A stretch of DNA of 64,000 bases, from assembly GCF_905147045.1 (NCBI RefSeq), contig NC_065901.1:5890001-5954000 (forward strand). The letters run 5' to 3'. Positions within the stretch are counted from its first letter, which is position 1. Every line of letters starts with the position of its first letter. A program made the position numbers and the translations under genes. The stretch is from Nymphalis io (Eukaryota; Arthropoda; Insecta; Lepidoptera; Nymphalidae). Below are positions 35,374 to 46,800 of the stretch, piece by piece. A model generated the notes under the pieces. The model saw only the letters and a list, made by a program, of their open reading frames with translations, did not search any database and had not been told where the DNA came from.

Positions 35374-37160
35374 GAATCCGTATTTCGTGTCATCCCATTA
35401 TATTTTGGTCACCCGCTTATGTTTCACCACAGACAAAGCAATTCACTCAAATTTCACTAACATTAATAATTATAGCTATTAACATATCAGTTCAGATAAC
35501 TGAAAGTAATAAATTAATTCATTAAACAACCATCAAGAGCATTGGTTATCGCAATAAATCATTTGAAGATCACCCACTCATTGTCATTGTTCACAAGATA
35601 AACGTCTGGTTAAAACTGCACTCCCTGTGGATAGTTGAGCTTAGATCGTTGATACAACACATTACTTGTGACTCACAGAAACCAGGGCGTTAATGATTAA
35701 TCGCATTTATTAAGACGTACTGGGTTAGTGGAATGAGGGGAGAGAATAACTTGTTTTTTGACATCACATTTGGTAAGGTCCCGGCCCTACAGACAGGGTG
35801 CGGGTGCTTAGTTTACGCATGCGCAATCCCCCTCGCCTGTATCCCTCGCCCGAGCGAAGTTGCAAAATGGCGGACCTCCGACCCCCCTTTCCGTTATTGA
35901 ATATCTAATTTTATCCGTGCATTTGATGTAGCTACACAAACTCTGTTGCGCTTTAGCTCAACTACTTATGTATAAAGTAAACTCTTTCAAGCGGTTTATG
36001 GGTTAATGTTATTCAATCCCTTTGGGACTGTCGGTGGCAGTTCTATTATGAAAAACGTTGTCTCCTGTTGCGGGCTACTTAGCAACGTCCAAGTCTTCAA
36101 CTACATATATACTAAAAAGATTGATCTGAGCCATGACATGATTTTTATCCAATTGTTTTTAATATTTTTGTGAGACTAATTTAAATATATTTTGTTTTTT
36201 TTTTTTTTGTATATATATTACATTTTATTTAATTTTATAAGTACTTATATACATTTTAATTTCTTTTTATTATGTTGTCAGCTCATACTTTTAGTTATTG
36301 TATCAAAGCGGATGCAACTGCAAGTTACAGGCCAAGTACTACCATTTATCACGGTACTGTAAGGCTGTTCTAGCATTGTACTTATATAACGTTATAAAAT
36401 AACTTGCATATATTCACTCATATGTCTTTTAAAATATTTTTCAAACGCACATGTACAATTTGATAATTTAAATTTTATTTAGGCACAACATTTAATTATA
36501 ACAAACAAGATTTACGGAACCCTTTAAGAGCTCCCACGTTTTCCAAAAATAAAATGCAACCAAATTTCAACTTTAAAATAATTACAGCAAAGTACAAAAT
36601 CGATCATATTCAATTAGCATGTTCGTCAAGTTTTGATGCAGGTATGAAAGAACCGAAATATAAAGTTTGAAAAAAAACCGCTATGTAATGAAAGCCTAAC
36701 TACCACCCCGTGTCGGTGAGGTGCACCCCTTGCATCCCCGTTGACTCCCCTGCTTACTCTTCAGACACCAAACACCGCACTGCATACTACAACTATCCTA
36801 TAATTTGTGCAGGCAGACTACCGGCTGTACGAGCCTACACAATGCACTAATCTCTACCTAGAGACGACTCTTTAATGGTATGTAAGTATGTATTTAAGAT
36901 ACATTTGTTAAGTAGATTATTACATATATTACAGTTATTTATTATTATTTTTATTATTATATGTATAATTGATAATATTTGCAAGATATAATTTATACGA
37001 GTACACTCTTAAATAAGTTAGTTTAACGTAATTAAAATGTTATATAATGTTTAACGTTCAGACGTAATATTGACGTATCACGTTCTATACCTAATAATAA
37101 TACATATATTGAATTAAAATACGTATAATATCTTTTCATTTTCTTTGTATTTTACATGTA
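35374..37160. other. Gene-free region with a CpG-rich promoter-like patch
   Basis: Mostly AT-rich. The patch 35775-35895 stands out: CGCATGCGCAATC (NRF1-like), CTCGCCCGAGCG and AAAATGGCGGAC (similar to the YY1/Pho site, at 35864-35875). It lies 400-500 bases upstream of the - strand ATG at 35373 and could be its promoter. No transcript evidence is available. A second GC-richer stretch at 36700-36875 is unexplained. Confidence 0.4.
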
Positions 37161-37384
37161 CTTATTATAACAGCTTGATTTCTAGTGTCGTGGAATATTG
37201 TAGTGTGGTCTGGTCACATTATGCTACACACTCACTGCGACTTGAGCGTATTCAAAAAGGATTTGTATGGCACCTTGGATTTTATAATGGCATAGCTAAA
37301 AAAATACGCTCATACAAATGCCGCCTTAAACACTTTAACATGAAGTCCCTAGCCAATCGCAGACATATTCTAGATGCAATGTTT
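37161..37384 (+). mobile_element. Jockey-like LINE fragment (RT C-terminus)
   Basis: Encodes ISSVVEYCSVVWSHYATHSL, RLERIQKGFVWHL and CRLKHFNMKSLANRRHILDA in one frame. This matches the region just after the reverse-transcriptase core of jockey-type elements (VEYxSxVWSP...LERIQ..F). Both ends are missing. A family B SINE fragment is joined directly to its 3' side. Confidence 0.78.
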
Positions 37385-37500
37385 GCAGGTTTCGTCCACG
37401 TTTTTCTTCACCGCCGAGTATGAATTGACGTATATATACCTATTATAAATATAAATTGAACACATTAAATATCAGTTGTGCCGGGATTTGAAACTGCAGA
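37383..37500 (-). mobile_element. SINE family B (Metulj-like) fragment
   Basis: GCAGGTTTCGTCCACGTTTT, TCTTCACCGCCGAGTATGAA and GTGCCGGGATTTGAAACTGC follow the reverse complement of the family head half. Strongly diverged. Confidence 0.55.
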
Positions 37501-37972
37501 CTTCACTAAGGATTATTTATATTAGGATATATTAAATATAGCACAGCTTAAATAATCTAAATCTGTTGTCACGTGACACGAGAACAGCCTAGTAAATATT
37601 ATATGATGCTATTTATGTTAAAAAAATTATAGGAACAACCTCATCAGAAAAAAAACTAAATCGTTCGAATCGGACAATCCGTTGTTAATCTTTGAACATA
37701 CATATGTACAAAATAAAAATAAAAGGCACGGACACTGCGTATATCCTAAGTCAAATCAACTCTACTATTGACAAATCCTCGATAGCAAACCCGATAAGTT
37801 TTTTGTTGGCCAAGAGAAGGCAGCCGCCTTAAAGATTACAAATTTAAAAACTACAAGACTAAAGAAACAAATACTTAATATTTCTCATATATAGGTAGAG
37901 ATGTAGTGTAACCGTAGATACTTAATTAAATTTTAGACAGAGTATATTAAGAAATAAAAAAATAAAATATGG

Positions 37973-38049
37973 ATGCGGACTGCCCAAGATCGGGATGGTT
38001 GGCGTTCTATGGGGGAGGCTTTCGTCCAGCAGTGGACGGAAAAAGGCTG

Positions 38050-38050
<1 letters not shown>
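37973..38050 (+). mobile_element. RTE-type LINE, last 25 codons
   Basis: Reads MRTAQDRDGWRSMGEAFVQQ then WTEKG and TGA at 38048-38050, the same C-terminus as the RTE copy at 22869-23312 (EAFVQQWTS). It is severely 5'-truncated and runs directly into the (TA)n microsatellite. Confidence 0.82.

Positions 38051-38109
<59 letters not shown>
38051..38109. repeat. (TA)n microsatellite abutting an RTE 3' end
   Basis: About 56 bases of perfect TA alternation beginning right after the RTE stop codon (TGAAAATATAT...). It may have grown from the element's own tail. Confidence 0.95.
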
Positions 38110-38111
<2 letters not shown>

Positions 38112-40182
38112 GAAAAAGCCTTTTAATTTAACTTTCATAGTTATAAGTAAAGCACGTCACCACTTTGTGACCGTGGTTTATTTATTTAATTAAAATAATA
38201 AGCGTATTGCTCAGAGCGAATATTTGCGTCAAAGTGTAAATTTATAAATATACCTATCTACCGTTGATTTAAACCAAAGTCCTCGAGATCTGGTGCCTTA
38301 TATGCCAGCCTCTAGACAACGAGCCGGTCAATTGTAATTATCGGATTCATATAAATGAAAGATCGTGAGAACTATAGAAATATGCGTAATATTTGCATTT
38401 AAATCCTTTTTAGCTTATCGCATCCAAAAATCTGTTACTTATTTGAATTTACACAGTGACCACAGTTTATGTATGGAAGCGCCTTCCCCTACATTCCAAC
38501 CCTGGAAGCTTGTACATAAATCAACGAAGCTTCGTTAATATGCACCGTCACACATTACACAATTTGAGTAAGAATATTAGCTTTTTTTTTGAATAATTTA
38601 TAGGAAACACAACCATTAACTTTTTTATCATATAATATCATTTAATATAAATGCTTAATTAAAAATAAAACTTATAACAAAGGATATAATTAGTTTATAA
38701 TTAAGTAACTACATTATCGATTCCAAATAATTGGTAGGCACTTAAGTTGAATCGCTTTTATATGAAACTTCTTTTTATCTTTTACTGATAAAACAATGTT
38801 GTATTAATAACAACTTCACATTAATACGAGCTGTTATTCTACGTAGACATACACGGACAACAACAAAAAGAAATGTATACCTTACAACTTACTTTCTGAA
38901 ACCAAAGGAATCCTACATGAATACGAAAAAAAAAATATTTAACCACTAACTTGGACATTTTTTAACCGTTATTTGTTTGCTTTATGTACAATCTACATGT
39001 TTTATCATAATATTAGCTTTCATAACTTTTTTTTTTTCTTTTTCTGACATGTATCTACGCTAGTTGGGCGCAATTTCATATCTATACATTTTATTGGGTT
39101 CCTAATGATAAATGCAGACAGATTAAAATATAATTATGAATTACAAAAATATACAGTTAAATTTTTTCAAACTTATTAAATTAAATTATTTACCATAATA
39201 TTATTTTATTTCAGAAGTTTGAAAAATTGTTTTCATAACTGTTTCTTAACGATAAACGAAATATTTGGTTAAAATAGTAAATACATAAAAACTCCATGAA
39301 GTATAACACCTAATCAAAGATAATATTGTATTAAGTTATGCAAATTGAATTATAAAAGTTTAAGCAACTCATACAAAGTAAAGTAAAAGGAATTAGTATA
39401 GTACCTATATTTAGTCACCAGAAGTGAATCTGATTTTATAAAAACCTCGAATTTTTTTTTTTTTAATACAATACCACATCATAAAAAAATATGTAAATAA
39501 CTCACTCAATTACTCTTCAAAAACATTGTTGTATAGATCAAGGAGTCCCTTAACTGTATTTTAATCATCGAAAAATAAAACAACTAACTACTTTAGAGCA
39601 AATATTTTTTTAATGAATGACCTTTTACCATAAAGACACTAAAAAAATAATCAAAGTAAACTTAAAAAAAATACTATGAATTATCAAAAATAATTATAAC
39701 ATCGCAGTCATAAACTACCTAAAAATAAGTAACTGTCTTTAACTTAACAGACAGGCAATAAAGCAGAGTATCCACCTATTTCAGACATTCTATACAAGAA
39801 ACAAACAACCAAATTGCTGTATAATTGCATATACTCTAACACATTTGTTTAAGCAGTCTTCATAATGGCAACAAGTAATGGAAAAGCCAGTTTCAATAAC
39901 CGTCATACAGTCAAAGGTTTTTTTTTTAATAAGATACTCTAAATGATACATGATAAAAATTATAAAAAATAATGTTTATATATCATTTCCAAGATTAAGC
40001 AAACAATAAAGTTATGTAATCATGCAGATTTTACGTTGTAATTATGTCAATAAAAGAATATCTATAAATAATAATAGAACTATCTATGATTAAATAGTTT
40101 CCAAAAACATATACACCAGAAATAAGAAATGACATAAAAAAAATAATGATTCAATATAACAAATTATTAATAGGCATTTCAT
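38110..40182. other. Gene-free AT-rich region downstream of TyrRS
   Basis: Very AT-rich with many homopolymer runs. It is probably intergenic plus transcription-termination DNA of the TyrRS gene. Nothing else is supported. Confidence 0.4.
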
Positions 40183-42048
40183 TTTATTACATTTTTATTT
40201 TTAGTCCGATATAAATAAAATACAGATACAGATATTGGTAAATAAAATTTAATTAAAAATTAGAAGATATAAATACAAAAGCAAATATAAAAGTAAATTA
40301 ATAAAGAAATATCAAAGAAATGTCAGTTTAGCGTATAAGTAATTACTTAATAGGTGCATTTTTCATAGAGCTCGTTGTAACTAGATTGCCATTCACTTTA
40401 CTAAGTAACTTGTTTCCTTGCCATACTGCTACCAAATCGTCATTTGTCTTTAAATCAACCTGTAATTTCTCCCATACTTTCTTTTTAGGATTTAATACCT
40501 CATCTGGTTCACCCATTTCATATCCTTCAATTACAATCCTATCTCCAGGCTTGCTATCTTTTGGAGGGAGCAATGGTTCCACTTGTTTAGGTTCATCAAC
40601 AGATGAGCAGAGAACCATACCTTTAGATTCAATACCTCGCATTTTTGCTGGTTTTAAATTACACAATACAACAACATTCCTATTCTGCATTTCTTCTATA
40701 GGTACAAAGTTAACAAGTCCAGAAACAACTGTTCTGGGTTCAGCTTCACCTACATCAATTTTTTCTACATATAATGCATCAGCATCTGGATGCTGTGACA
40801 CTTCAACAATTTTGCCCACTCTAATATCTAATCTGTTTGGCGTTATTTCATCAGCAGCTGCACTGACATTAGTTTTACTTTTAGATGGAGGTGGATAAGC
40901 TTTCTTAGCTAATTCTTGGAGTTTAGGATCTTTAAAAATTTCTTGAATAGGAGCCAAAAGTTTATTGATAACTTGCTCTACAGATGCTTTTAAGTCGCCC
41001 GGATGAATTTCTTGTTTTGCAAATGCAGATTCTAAGTCATCAAATTTAGAATACTCAGCATTACCTCCATGTTCTTCCGCTCTTTTAATTACAAATTTTT
41101 CGTCAGTTTTCATTAAAGGAAAAATGACATGCTTAGTAAATGACAACACTCCATTATCAGCAATATTACCAGGCTCACAGAAAGCTTTTTTAAGTTTTTT
41201 CTTAACATTAGCTGGATTGTCTAACAAATCAATTTTGCTGTCTTCCTCAGAGGCTGACATTTTTCCTCCAGTTAGCCCTGGAACCATAGGATTCATGAAA
41301 TGTACTCTTTTAGCATAGCCTAACTGTGGCAAATATTTTTCAGCCAAAACAAAAATTTTTCTCTGATCAACGCCACCAAATTGAGCATCAACTTTTAAAT
41401 ATTCCTCATCCAAAGCTTGCAAACCAGGATACAACAATCCACTCAATAATGGGTGTTCTACTTGTTTCACTACTTCGGCACCAGCTTTCTTGGCATCATG
41501 CTCAGTTATGACAGATGACATACGGTAAACATCTAGAGTATATTCTTTACTTAGTTGATATTCAGTACCTCTTACGAATTTCAATTTTTCCAATGGAACT
41601 CCTATAGAAGTTAAGATAGCTTTAATTGCTGCTTCATAATATTCAGTTCTTAAGGCAAGTAAATCCCAGGGTGCCTTCATGTTATCCAAATAAGCATGTA
41701 AGTCCGCAAATAAAATAGTAACCTCACATCCTGCTTTTAGAAAATCGGCTATCTTGGACATAGGAACAAAATAGGCTACATGAGGACGCCCGGTAGTAGC
41801 AGTACCCCAATAAATTTTTAGGTCACGTTGTTTCAGTATTTCATTAAGTTTTTCATCGCCTAATACCTCTTGTAAGTTACGAGTTATGAGATGCTTTTTC
41901 TCTTCCCAATTATCCATTGTTAGAAATTTCTGTGTCTGAAAAATTAATAAAATATTAAGATTTTGATACTAAAGCACTACAATAAGATAACTAAGAACTC
42001 AAATAATTTGATCAGTCGGATATAACTTTATCTTAAAGAAAAATTACC
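40183..42048 (-). other. TyrRS transcript span: 5' UTR intron and polyadenylation signals
   Basis: Upstream of the start codon, the - strand has an acceptor TTTTTCAG (exon starting at 41935) and a matching donor AACTAGAAG|GTAATT ending a first exon at 42048. This gives a 112-base 5' UTR intron (42047-41936). Downstream of the stop, AATAAA signals on the - strand lie at 40194-40199 and 40183-40188. Transcription start is not fixed; no TATA box is visible. Confidence 0.6.
40343..41917 (-). CDS. TyrRS: Cytosolic tyrosyl-tRNA synthetase (524 aa)
   Basis: Class I enzyme that charges tRNA-Tyr with tyrosine in the cytosol. The catalytic Rossmann domain (about residues 1-340) shows the HIGH-equivalent HVAY (46-49), the tyrosine-site stretch with YPGLQALD and DAQFGGVDQRK, and the KMSKS loop as KMSAS (219-223; human has KMSSS). 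KKKLKKAFCEPG near 239-250 is the basic helix that acts as a nuclear signal in the human enzyme. The human ELR cytokine tripeptide is replaced by ALR (about 88-90). From about residue 358 an EMAPII-like tRNA-binding domain follows (RLDIRVGKI, HPDAD, VVSGLVNF, NLKPAKMRG). Length equals the metazoan norm (about 528). The coding sequence is a single exon, with a 5' UTR intron, so it is a normal gene rather than an obvious retrocopy. It is divergent from ELL. Confidence 0.97.
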   Translation of the reverse strand: MDNWEEKKHLITRNLQEVLGDEKLNEILKQRDLKIYWGTATTGRPHVAYFVPMSKIADFLKAGCEVTILFADLHAYLDNMKAPWDLLALRTEYYEAAIKAILTSIGVPLEKLKFVRGTEYQLSKEYTLDVYRMSSVITEHDAKKAGAEVVKQVEHPLLSGLLYPGLQALDEEYLKVDAQFGGVDQRKIFVLAEKYLPQLGYAKRVHFMNPMVPGLTGGKMSASEEDSKIDLLDNPANVKKKLKKAFCEPGNIADNGVLSFTKHVIFPLMKTDEKFVIKRAEEHGGNAEYSKFDDLESAFAKQEIHPGDLKASVEQVINKLLAPIQEIFKDPKLQELAKKAYPPPSKSKTNVSAAADEITPNRLDIRVGKIVEVSQHPDADALYVEKIDVGEAEPRTVVSGLVNFVPIEEMQNRNVVVLCNLKPAKMRGIESKGMVLCSSVDEPKQVEPLLPPKDSKPGDRIVIEGYEMGEPDEVLNPKKKVWEKLQVDLKTNDDLVAVWQGNKLLSKVNGNLVTTSSMKNAPIK

Positions 42049-43892
42049 TTCTAGTTGGGTACTACACTTTGTTTTCACAGAAACATATGCTTGCTGACGA
42101 AATTATTCAAAATCTAACCTAATACATTTCAGTAAATTTGTCAAAAGTTGGAAAGTTAATACAGATGATAATGACATTGACAGTGCAAATGTGGCAACAA
42201 CTGTTTCATTTAGGGTGGCCGCTACAGAAAAAACAAAATAGTCTAGGCTATGTTCAATAAAAGTTTAGTTATGTTCTTACCATAATTTAATAGTACACGA
42301 ATGAAATGCCTCAAGAATTTCACAGTTATTTTCTTCTTGATGATATTTTTTATGTTCAATTTTTTTATTGTTTTGAAAAAAATATATATCGCTTTATTGT
42401 ATTTGGACTTATAATTAATAACAACACTCAATACATTTCAATAATAATGTAATAAAGTTCTTCACAGTTCTTGCTCTTATTGAGCCTTTTGCACGAGTCG
42501 TGATGATGGCAAAAGACGATGTACTGCGATGATACCCTTAGCACGAAGATAAACTCAATTATTGGAAGCTACATACGTTGACACATTAGTAGCATTTTCC
42601 CTATTTTCCTTCATTTTTGTTTCCCTTACAATTATAAAACACATGGCGGCGGCGAAATCTCTTGAAGCTAACAAATAGCGTATATATTCAACAGTCTCTT
42701 AGTTCTAAAAAAAATCTTTATTCCGTTTGCACATACTTGGACCTTGTACTATCTTAACTTACGTAAAATACATTGTTCGTCATAAAAGGAAAAATAAAAT
42801 ACATTGTCAAGCTGCTTCAACTCGTAATAGACAGTACATCTGTTAATTTTAAGCCCTGATAATTGAATTTGTGATTCATAAAATGGAAGCGCTGCTAGAA
42901 TTCTTACACATTTAAACATTGGCTAATTTTAATTTTGATTACAATATTCTTATGTATAAATTCACAATATAAATAATTATTATATTGATAAAATAAAAAA
43001 TATTAAGTAAAAAGTATGTTGAAACAGTCGATTACATTAGAAATTACATTAAGTCATCATTAAAAAAACATAGGTACATAAAGAGTTGTTGATATTATAA
43101 TGCATTAGTTGAAGTGCAAAATGAAGATTAAAAATTGCACAAATAAAAAAAAATTTACGTACGTACGTTACATAATTATTAAGGTACTAAAAGTTAATTC
43201 ATTTATTTAACACGAAATTTATAGTTATATACGTATATATCCATTTTGTACACTCACAAAGTTCAGCCTTGTAAAAAACTATATTATTGCCAGTACCAAC
43301 AATTTGTTATTACGTTTAAACAAGGAAAATCTTTTGCTGGCACAGTTTGCAGGAATTAAGTATTTTTCCATATATTTTCATGTAAATTAAATTTTTTGCT
43401 AAGTAGAAATATATTAAAACTTTTTTTATCAGACTTATTAAACAAAAATCAAATTAATTATATTTGTAACAATGTTCGTTAATGTCCTCTTTAAAATGAA
43501 TAAAAACAATATTCCATATAAATAAGTCATAAATCACATGTATTTTGTTATATTGTTCTAACTGTTTTAAATTTTTGAACTTATTCAAAGTTCATAACTT
43601 TATTTAAAATTGGCGCTACTGTTGCAGTGAATGCTCGCGTTTCCTGTCAAAAGCGCCATTGCGCATGACAGTCAGTGCGGCCTTGCAGACTGAAGAGCGC
43701 TGCCAACAAAGGCCGAGTCGATGGGGTTACAAAAATTTCTTAATTTGGACATCTAAAAACCCTTTTGTTATTGTAATTATAATTTTAAATAGGTTGTGAA
43801 TCTGTGATTACGTTAAGAAATGTGTGAATGATATGAATCGTGACGACTAGCAAAGGAGTCAGCTGGTCCATAGTGCGAATAGTGAGTAAGAA
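42049..43892. promoter_or_regulatory. Divergent upstream region of TyrRS (-) and ELL (+)
   Basis: Contains the promoters of both genes. On the ELL side a GC-richer stretch at 43610-43740 includes GTCAGTGCGG; TCAGT at 43672-43676 is a fair initiator, giving a 5' UTR of about 220 bases. No TATA box lies about 30 bases upstream, in line with housekeeping promoters. At 42652, ATGGCGGCGGCG opens only an 11-codon ORF and may be a YY1-like site. The rest is AT-rich. Confidence 0.5.
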
Positions 43893-46800
43893 ATGGCGGC
43901 CTTGCCAGCAGGTGTTCAGTATGCGTTATCATCAGAGTCTAGTTATAAAGAAAACAAGGAACTAGTGTTTGTGAAATTAACGGATTCGGCATTGAAAGCT
44001 ATAGAAGACTTTATTAGAAATAATAGGGTAAGTACCTACGCCATATTGTTAACACCAAAACAGGCCAACAATGTCAGAGGCGCCATACTTATATTACAAG
44101 TAATCAAACTGAAACTGCAAATTTGCATTGTTTTCGCTAAATCTTTTTATATTTTATACCTTAAGAATTACTCCAGTGTTAGTCTATATGGGTTGACGTA
44201 TAACAGATATATTCTTTACGATGTCACGCCACGTCAACATGTAGAAATTTTGCTCTGTTATTTTCACAGATTTACATATCATATGGCTATAATTAGAGTA
44301 TTCTTGTCTTATTGTCACGGAATCTCATGATATTTAGAGATGTCAGATGCAGCTAAAGTTACTCTTTGATACAATAGTAAGGATATTATCGTTTCTTTCT
44401 TGACAAAAACAAATCGTTTCAATCTGAGTATGTTAGTTATAAAAAGTCGTTTATCAAAAAAGTTTTCGTCGTTTGCTGTTATAATAAAGAATTTAGTGTA
44501 AATACACTTTATTCTAAGTGATGTAACAAGAGCAACATATATTGAGTCAGTTTTACGTTACTTTTCAGTTGTTATCGAAAGTTGTTTATAACTTCTAGAA
44601 GTTTTTAAAAACATTACAAACGCAAATTCTATTAAAAAACTGTCGTAAATAAAATATTCTTTTCTCTTTTGATAGTAAGACCTATCAAAAGAAAGATATT
44701 TCGTAGAAGCAAAGTTTGTTTAATTATATTTTTAAACAGGCTATTAAAAAGGTCAGATATTTTTTTGCATATCGCCGTTTTTCCGTAAACACATTTTTAA
44801 GGTACAAACATAAAATTATATTAATATTTGTGCTCAAAAGAATTTTTAAGAACATTGATAGATACATTTTGTATCTTTATTATTTGTAAAATATATTCAA
44901 ATTTATTTTACCACACCAAAAGTATCTTGAAAAAATATTGGACTTATATTTTTTTTATATTGTAATAACGAATTCGATTTTTAAAATAAAAATAAGTATA
45001 AGAATTCAATAATTACAAAAAAAAACACAACACATTTAATAACAGGTTAAATAGTATCAACATGAGATATATCACATATTTTAAGTTAGTATTTACTTAT
45101 TTTAAAGAATAATAACCTGATTATTTACTGCATTAGTAGTTATTGCAATAAACCAATGTTATATTTGTCTGCTTTAATGCAAAATAATATATTGAAATAA
45201 TCTTATAGGTGTCAGTTCTAGAAAGGCACTCTAGATGGTGTTATATGTTGATAAAGTAATTTATAAATTATTTAATATAACAAACAGAAATTATAGATTT
45301 ACATCAAAAGGCAAGCTTATCTGTTGATGATAGTTATTATGCTATATAAATATCTACTTAAATACATTATATAGATTTTATGAACATTTTCATATATTTT
45401 CACTAAGTATATTTTTATTATCAAAAATTGTACTTAAATTTATGCATAACCTATAAGTTATTGTAATAAAATTGTGTACATGTAACCAATAAACTAAAGG
45501 GAAACTCAATTCTGTAGTTGAAACTGCAGACAGTAGGAAAATATAAGGATGTTATATAATTTATTGATTTTGATGTAACCCCTTTACATTTAAATTTGAA
45601 AATGGTTCACTTATATTTAATGCATATGAAGAAATGAGTAATAAACAATTAAAATGGCTTAAACACATTTTTCAAAAGTTAATGAAAATACTTCATATTT
45701 GTCTTTGTAGTAAAGTACTATTTGATTAGTTCTATTAATATCCAAATTTAATTCCAAAAGACAACATTTTTAAAGTACTTCTATATGTCTTATTGATTTG
45801 GATTTTGTAAGCTTATGTCATTTGGATGATGATACAGTAATTTAGTACGATCAACTGATTTCATGATGTATAATGAACTCTTCGTTGGCCTATTTTAAAC
45901 CCCTCGATTATGGCAACACAATTGTAAAAACAATATTTTAATTTTAACATTCACCGAGACTGAGACTGAATAGCCTAATTTTTCAGTACGAAATATATAG
46001 TTAATAATAGACAAGCCGGTTAGCGTGGTTGGTAGATACTTGCCTTTCACACCAAAGGTTGTGGGTTCGATTCCTATCCAGGACAGACATTTGTGTGCAT
46101 GAACATGTCTGTTTGTCCTGAGTCTGGGTGTAATTCTTTATATAATTATGTAATTACAAAAGAAAAGTAGTATATGTAGTATATCAGTCGTCTGGTTTTT
46201 ATAGCACAAGCTTTGTACACGCTTAATTTGGGATCAGATGGCCGTGTGTGAAAAATGTCCCAGGATATATTATATTATTATTATTATAACAAACTATATT
46301 TGTTACAGTAACAGCCTGTTAATGTCCCACTGCTGGGCTAAGGCCTCCTCTCCTTTTTGAGGAAAAGGTTTGGAGCTTAAGCCACCACACTGCTCTGATG
46401 CAAGTTGGTAGAATACAGATGTGGCACAATTTTAATAAAATTAGACACATGCAGGTTTCCTAATGATGTTTTCCTTCACCGTCAAGCACGAAATGAATTA
46501 TAAACACAAATTAAGCATATTAACATTCAGTGGTGTTTGCCCGGTTTGAGCCCACGATCATTGGTTAAGATTCGCGCATTCTAACCACTAGGCCACCTTG
46601 GCTAACAATAGTTTGTTCTATATAAAATATTTTTAATACACACATTGTAGTAAAATTTTTAAATGAAGTTTTGCTATTTTGGCTCTCTGTGAAGAGATTA
46701 CAAAATGCACTCATTTTTGTTATAACTCATGTGTGTGTAATGTAATGGTTTTAAGATTTTACGTTAATGAAATAAAAAATAACTCTACCTATTTTTAGTT

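Noticed and set aside
40386..40898. 170-codon + strand ORF
   Set aside because: Antisense shadow of the tyrosyl-tRNA synthetase.
42652..42687. ATGGCGGCGGCG short ORF (11 codons)
   Set aside because: Too short and without support; mentioned only as a possible YY1-like site.
43893..44330. 145-codon ORF as a complete protein
   Set aside because: Only the first 45 codons are ELL; GTAAGT at 44028 is the donor and the rest is intron.
46012..46085. Possible tRNA gene
   Set aside because: A and B boxes are present, but the segment continues into a body shared with 21009-21264, so it is a tRNA-derived SINE.
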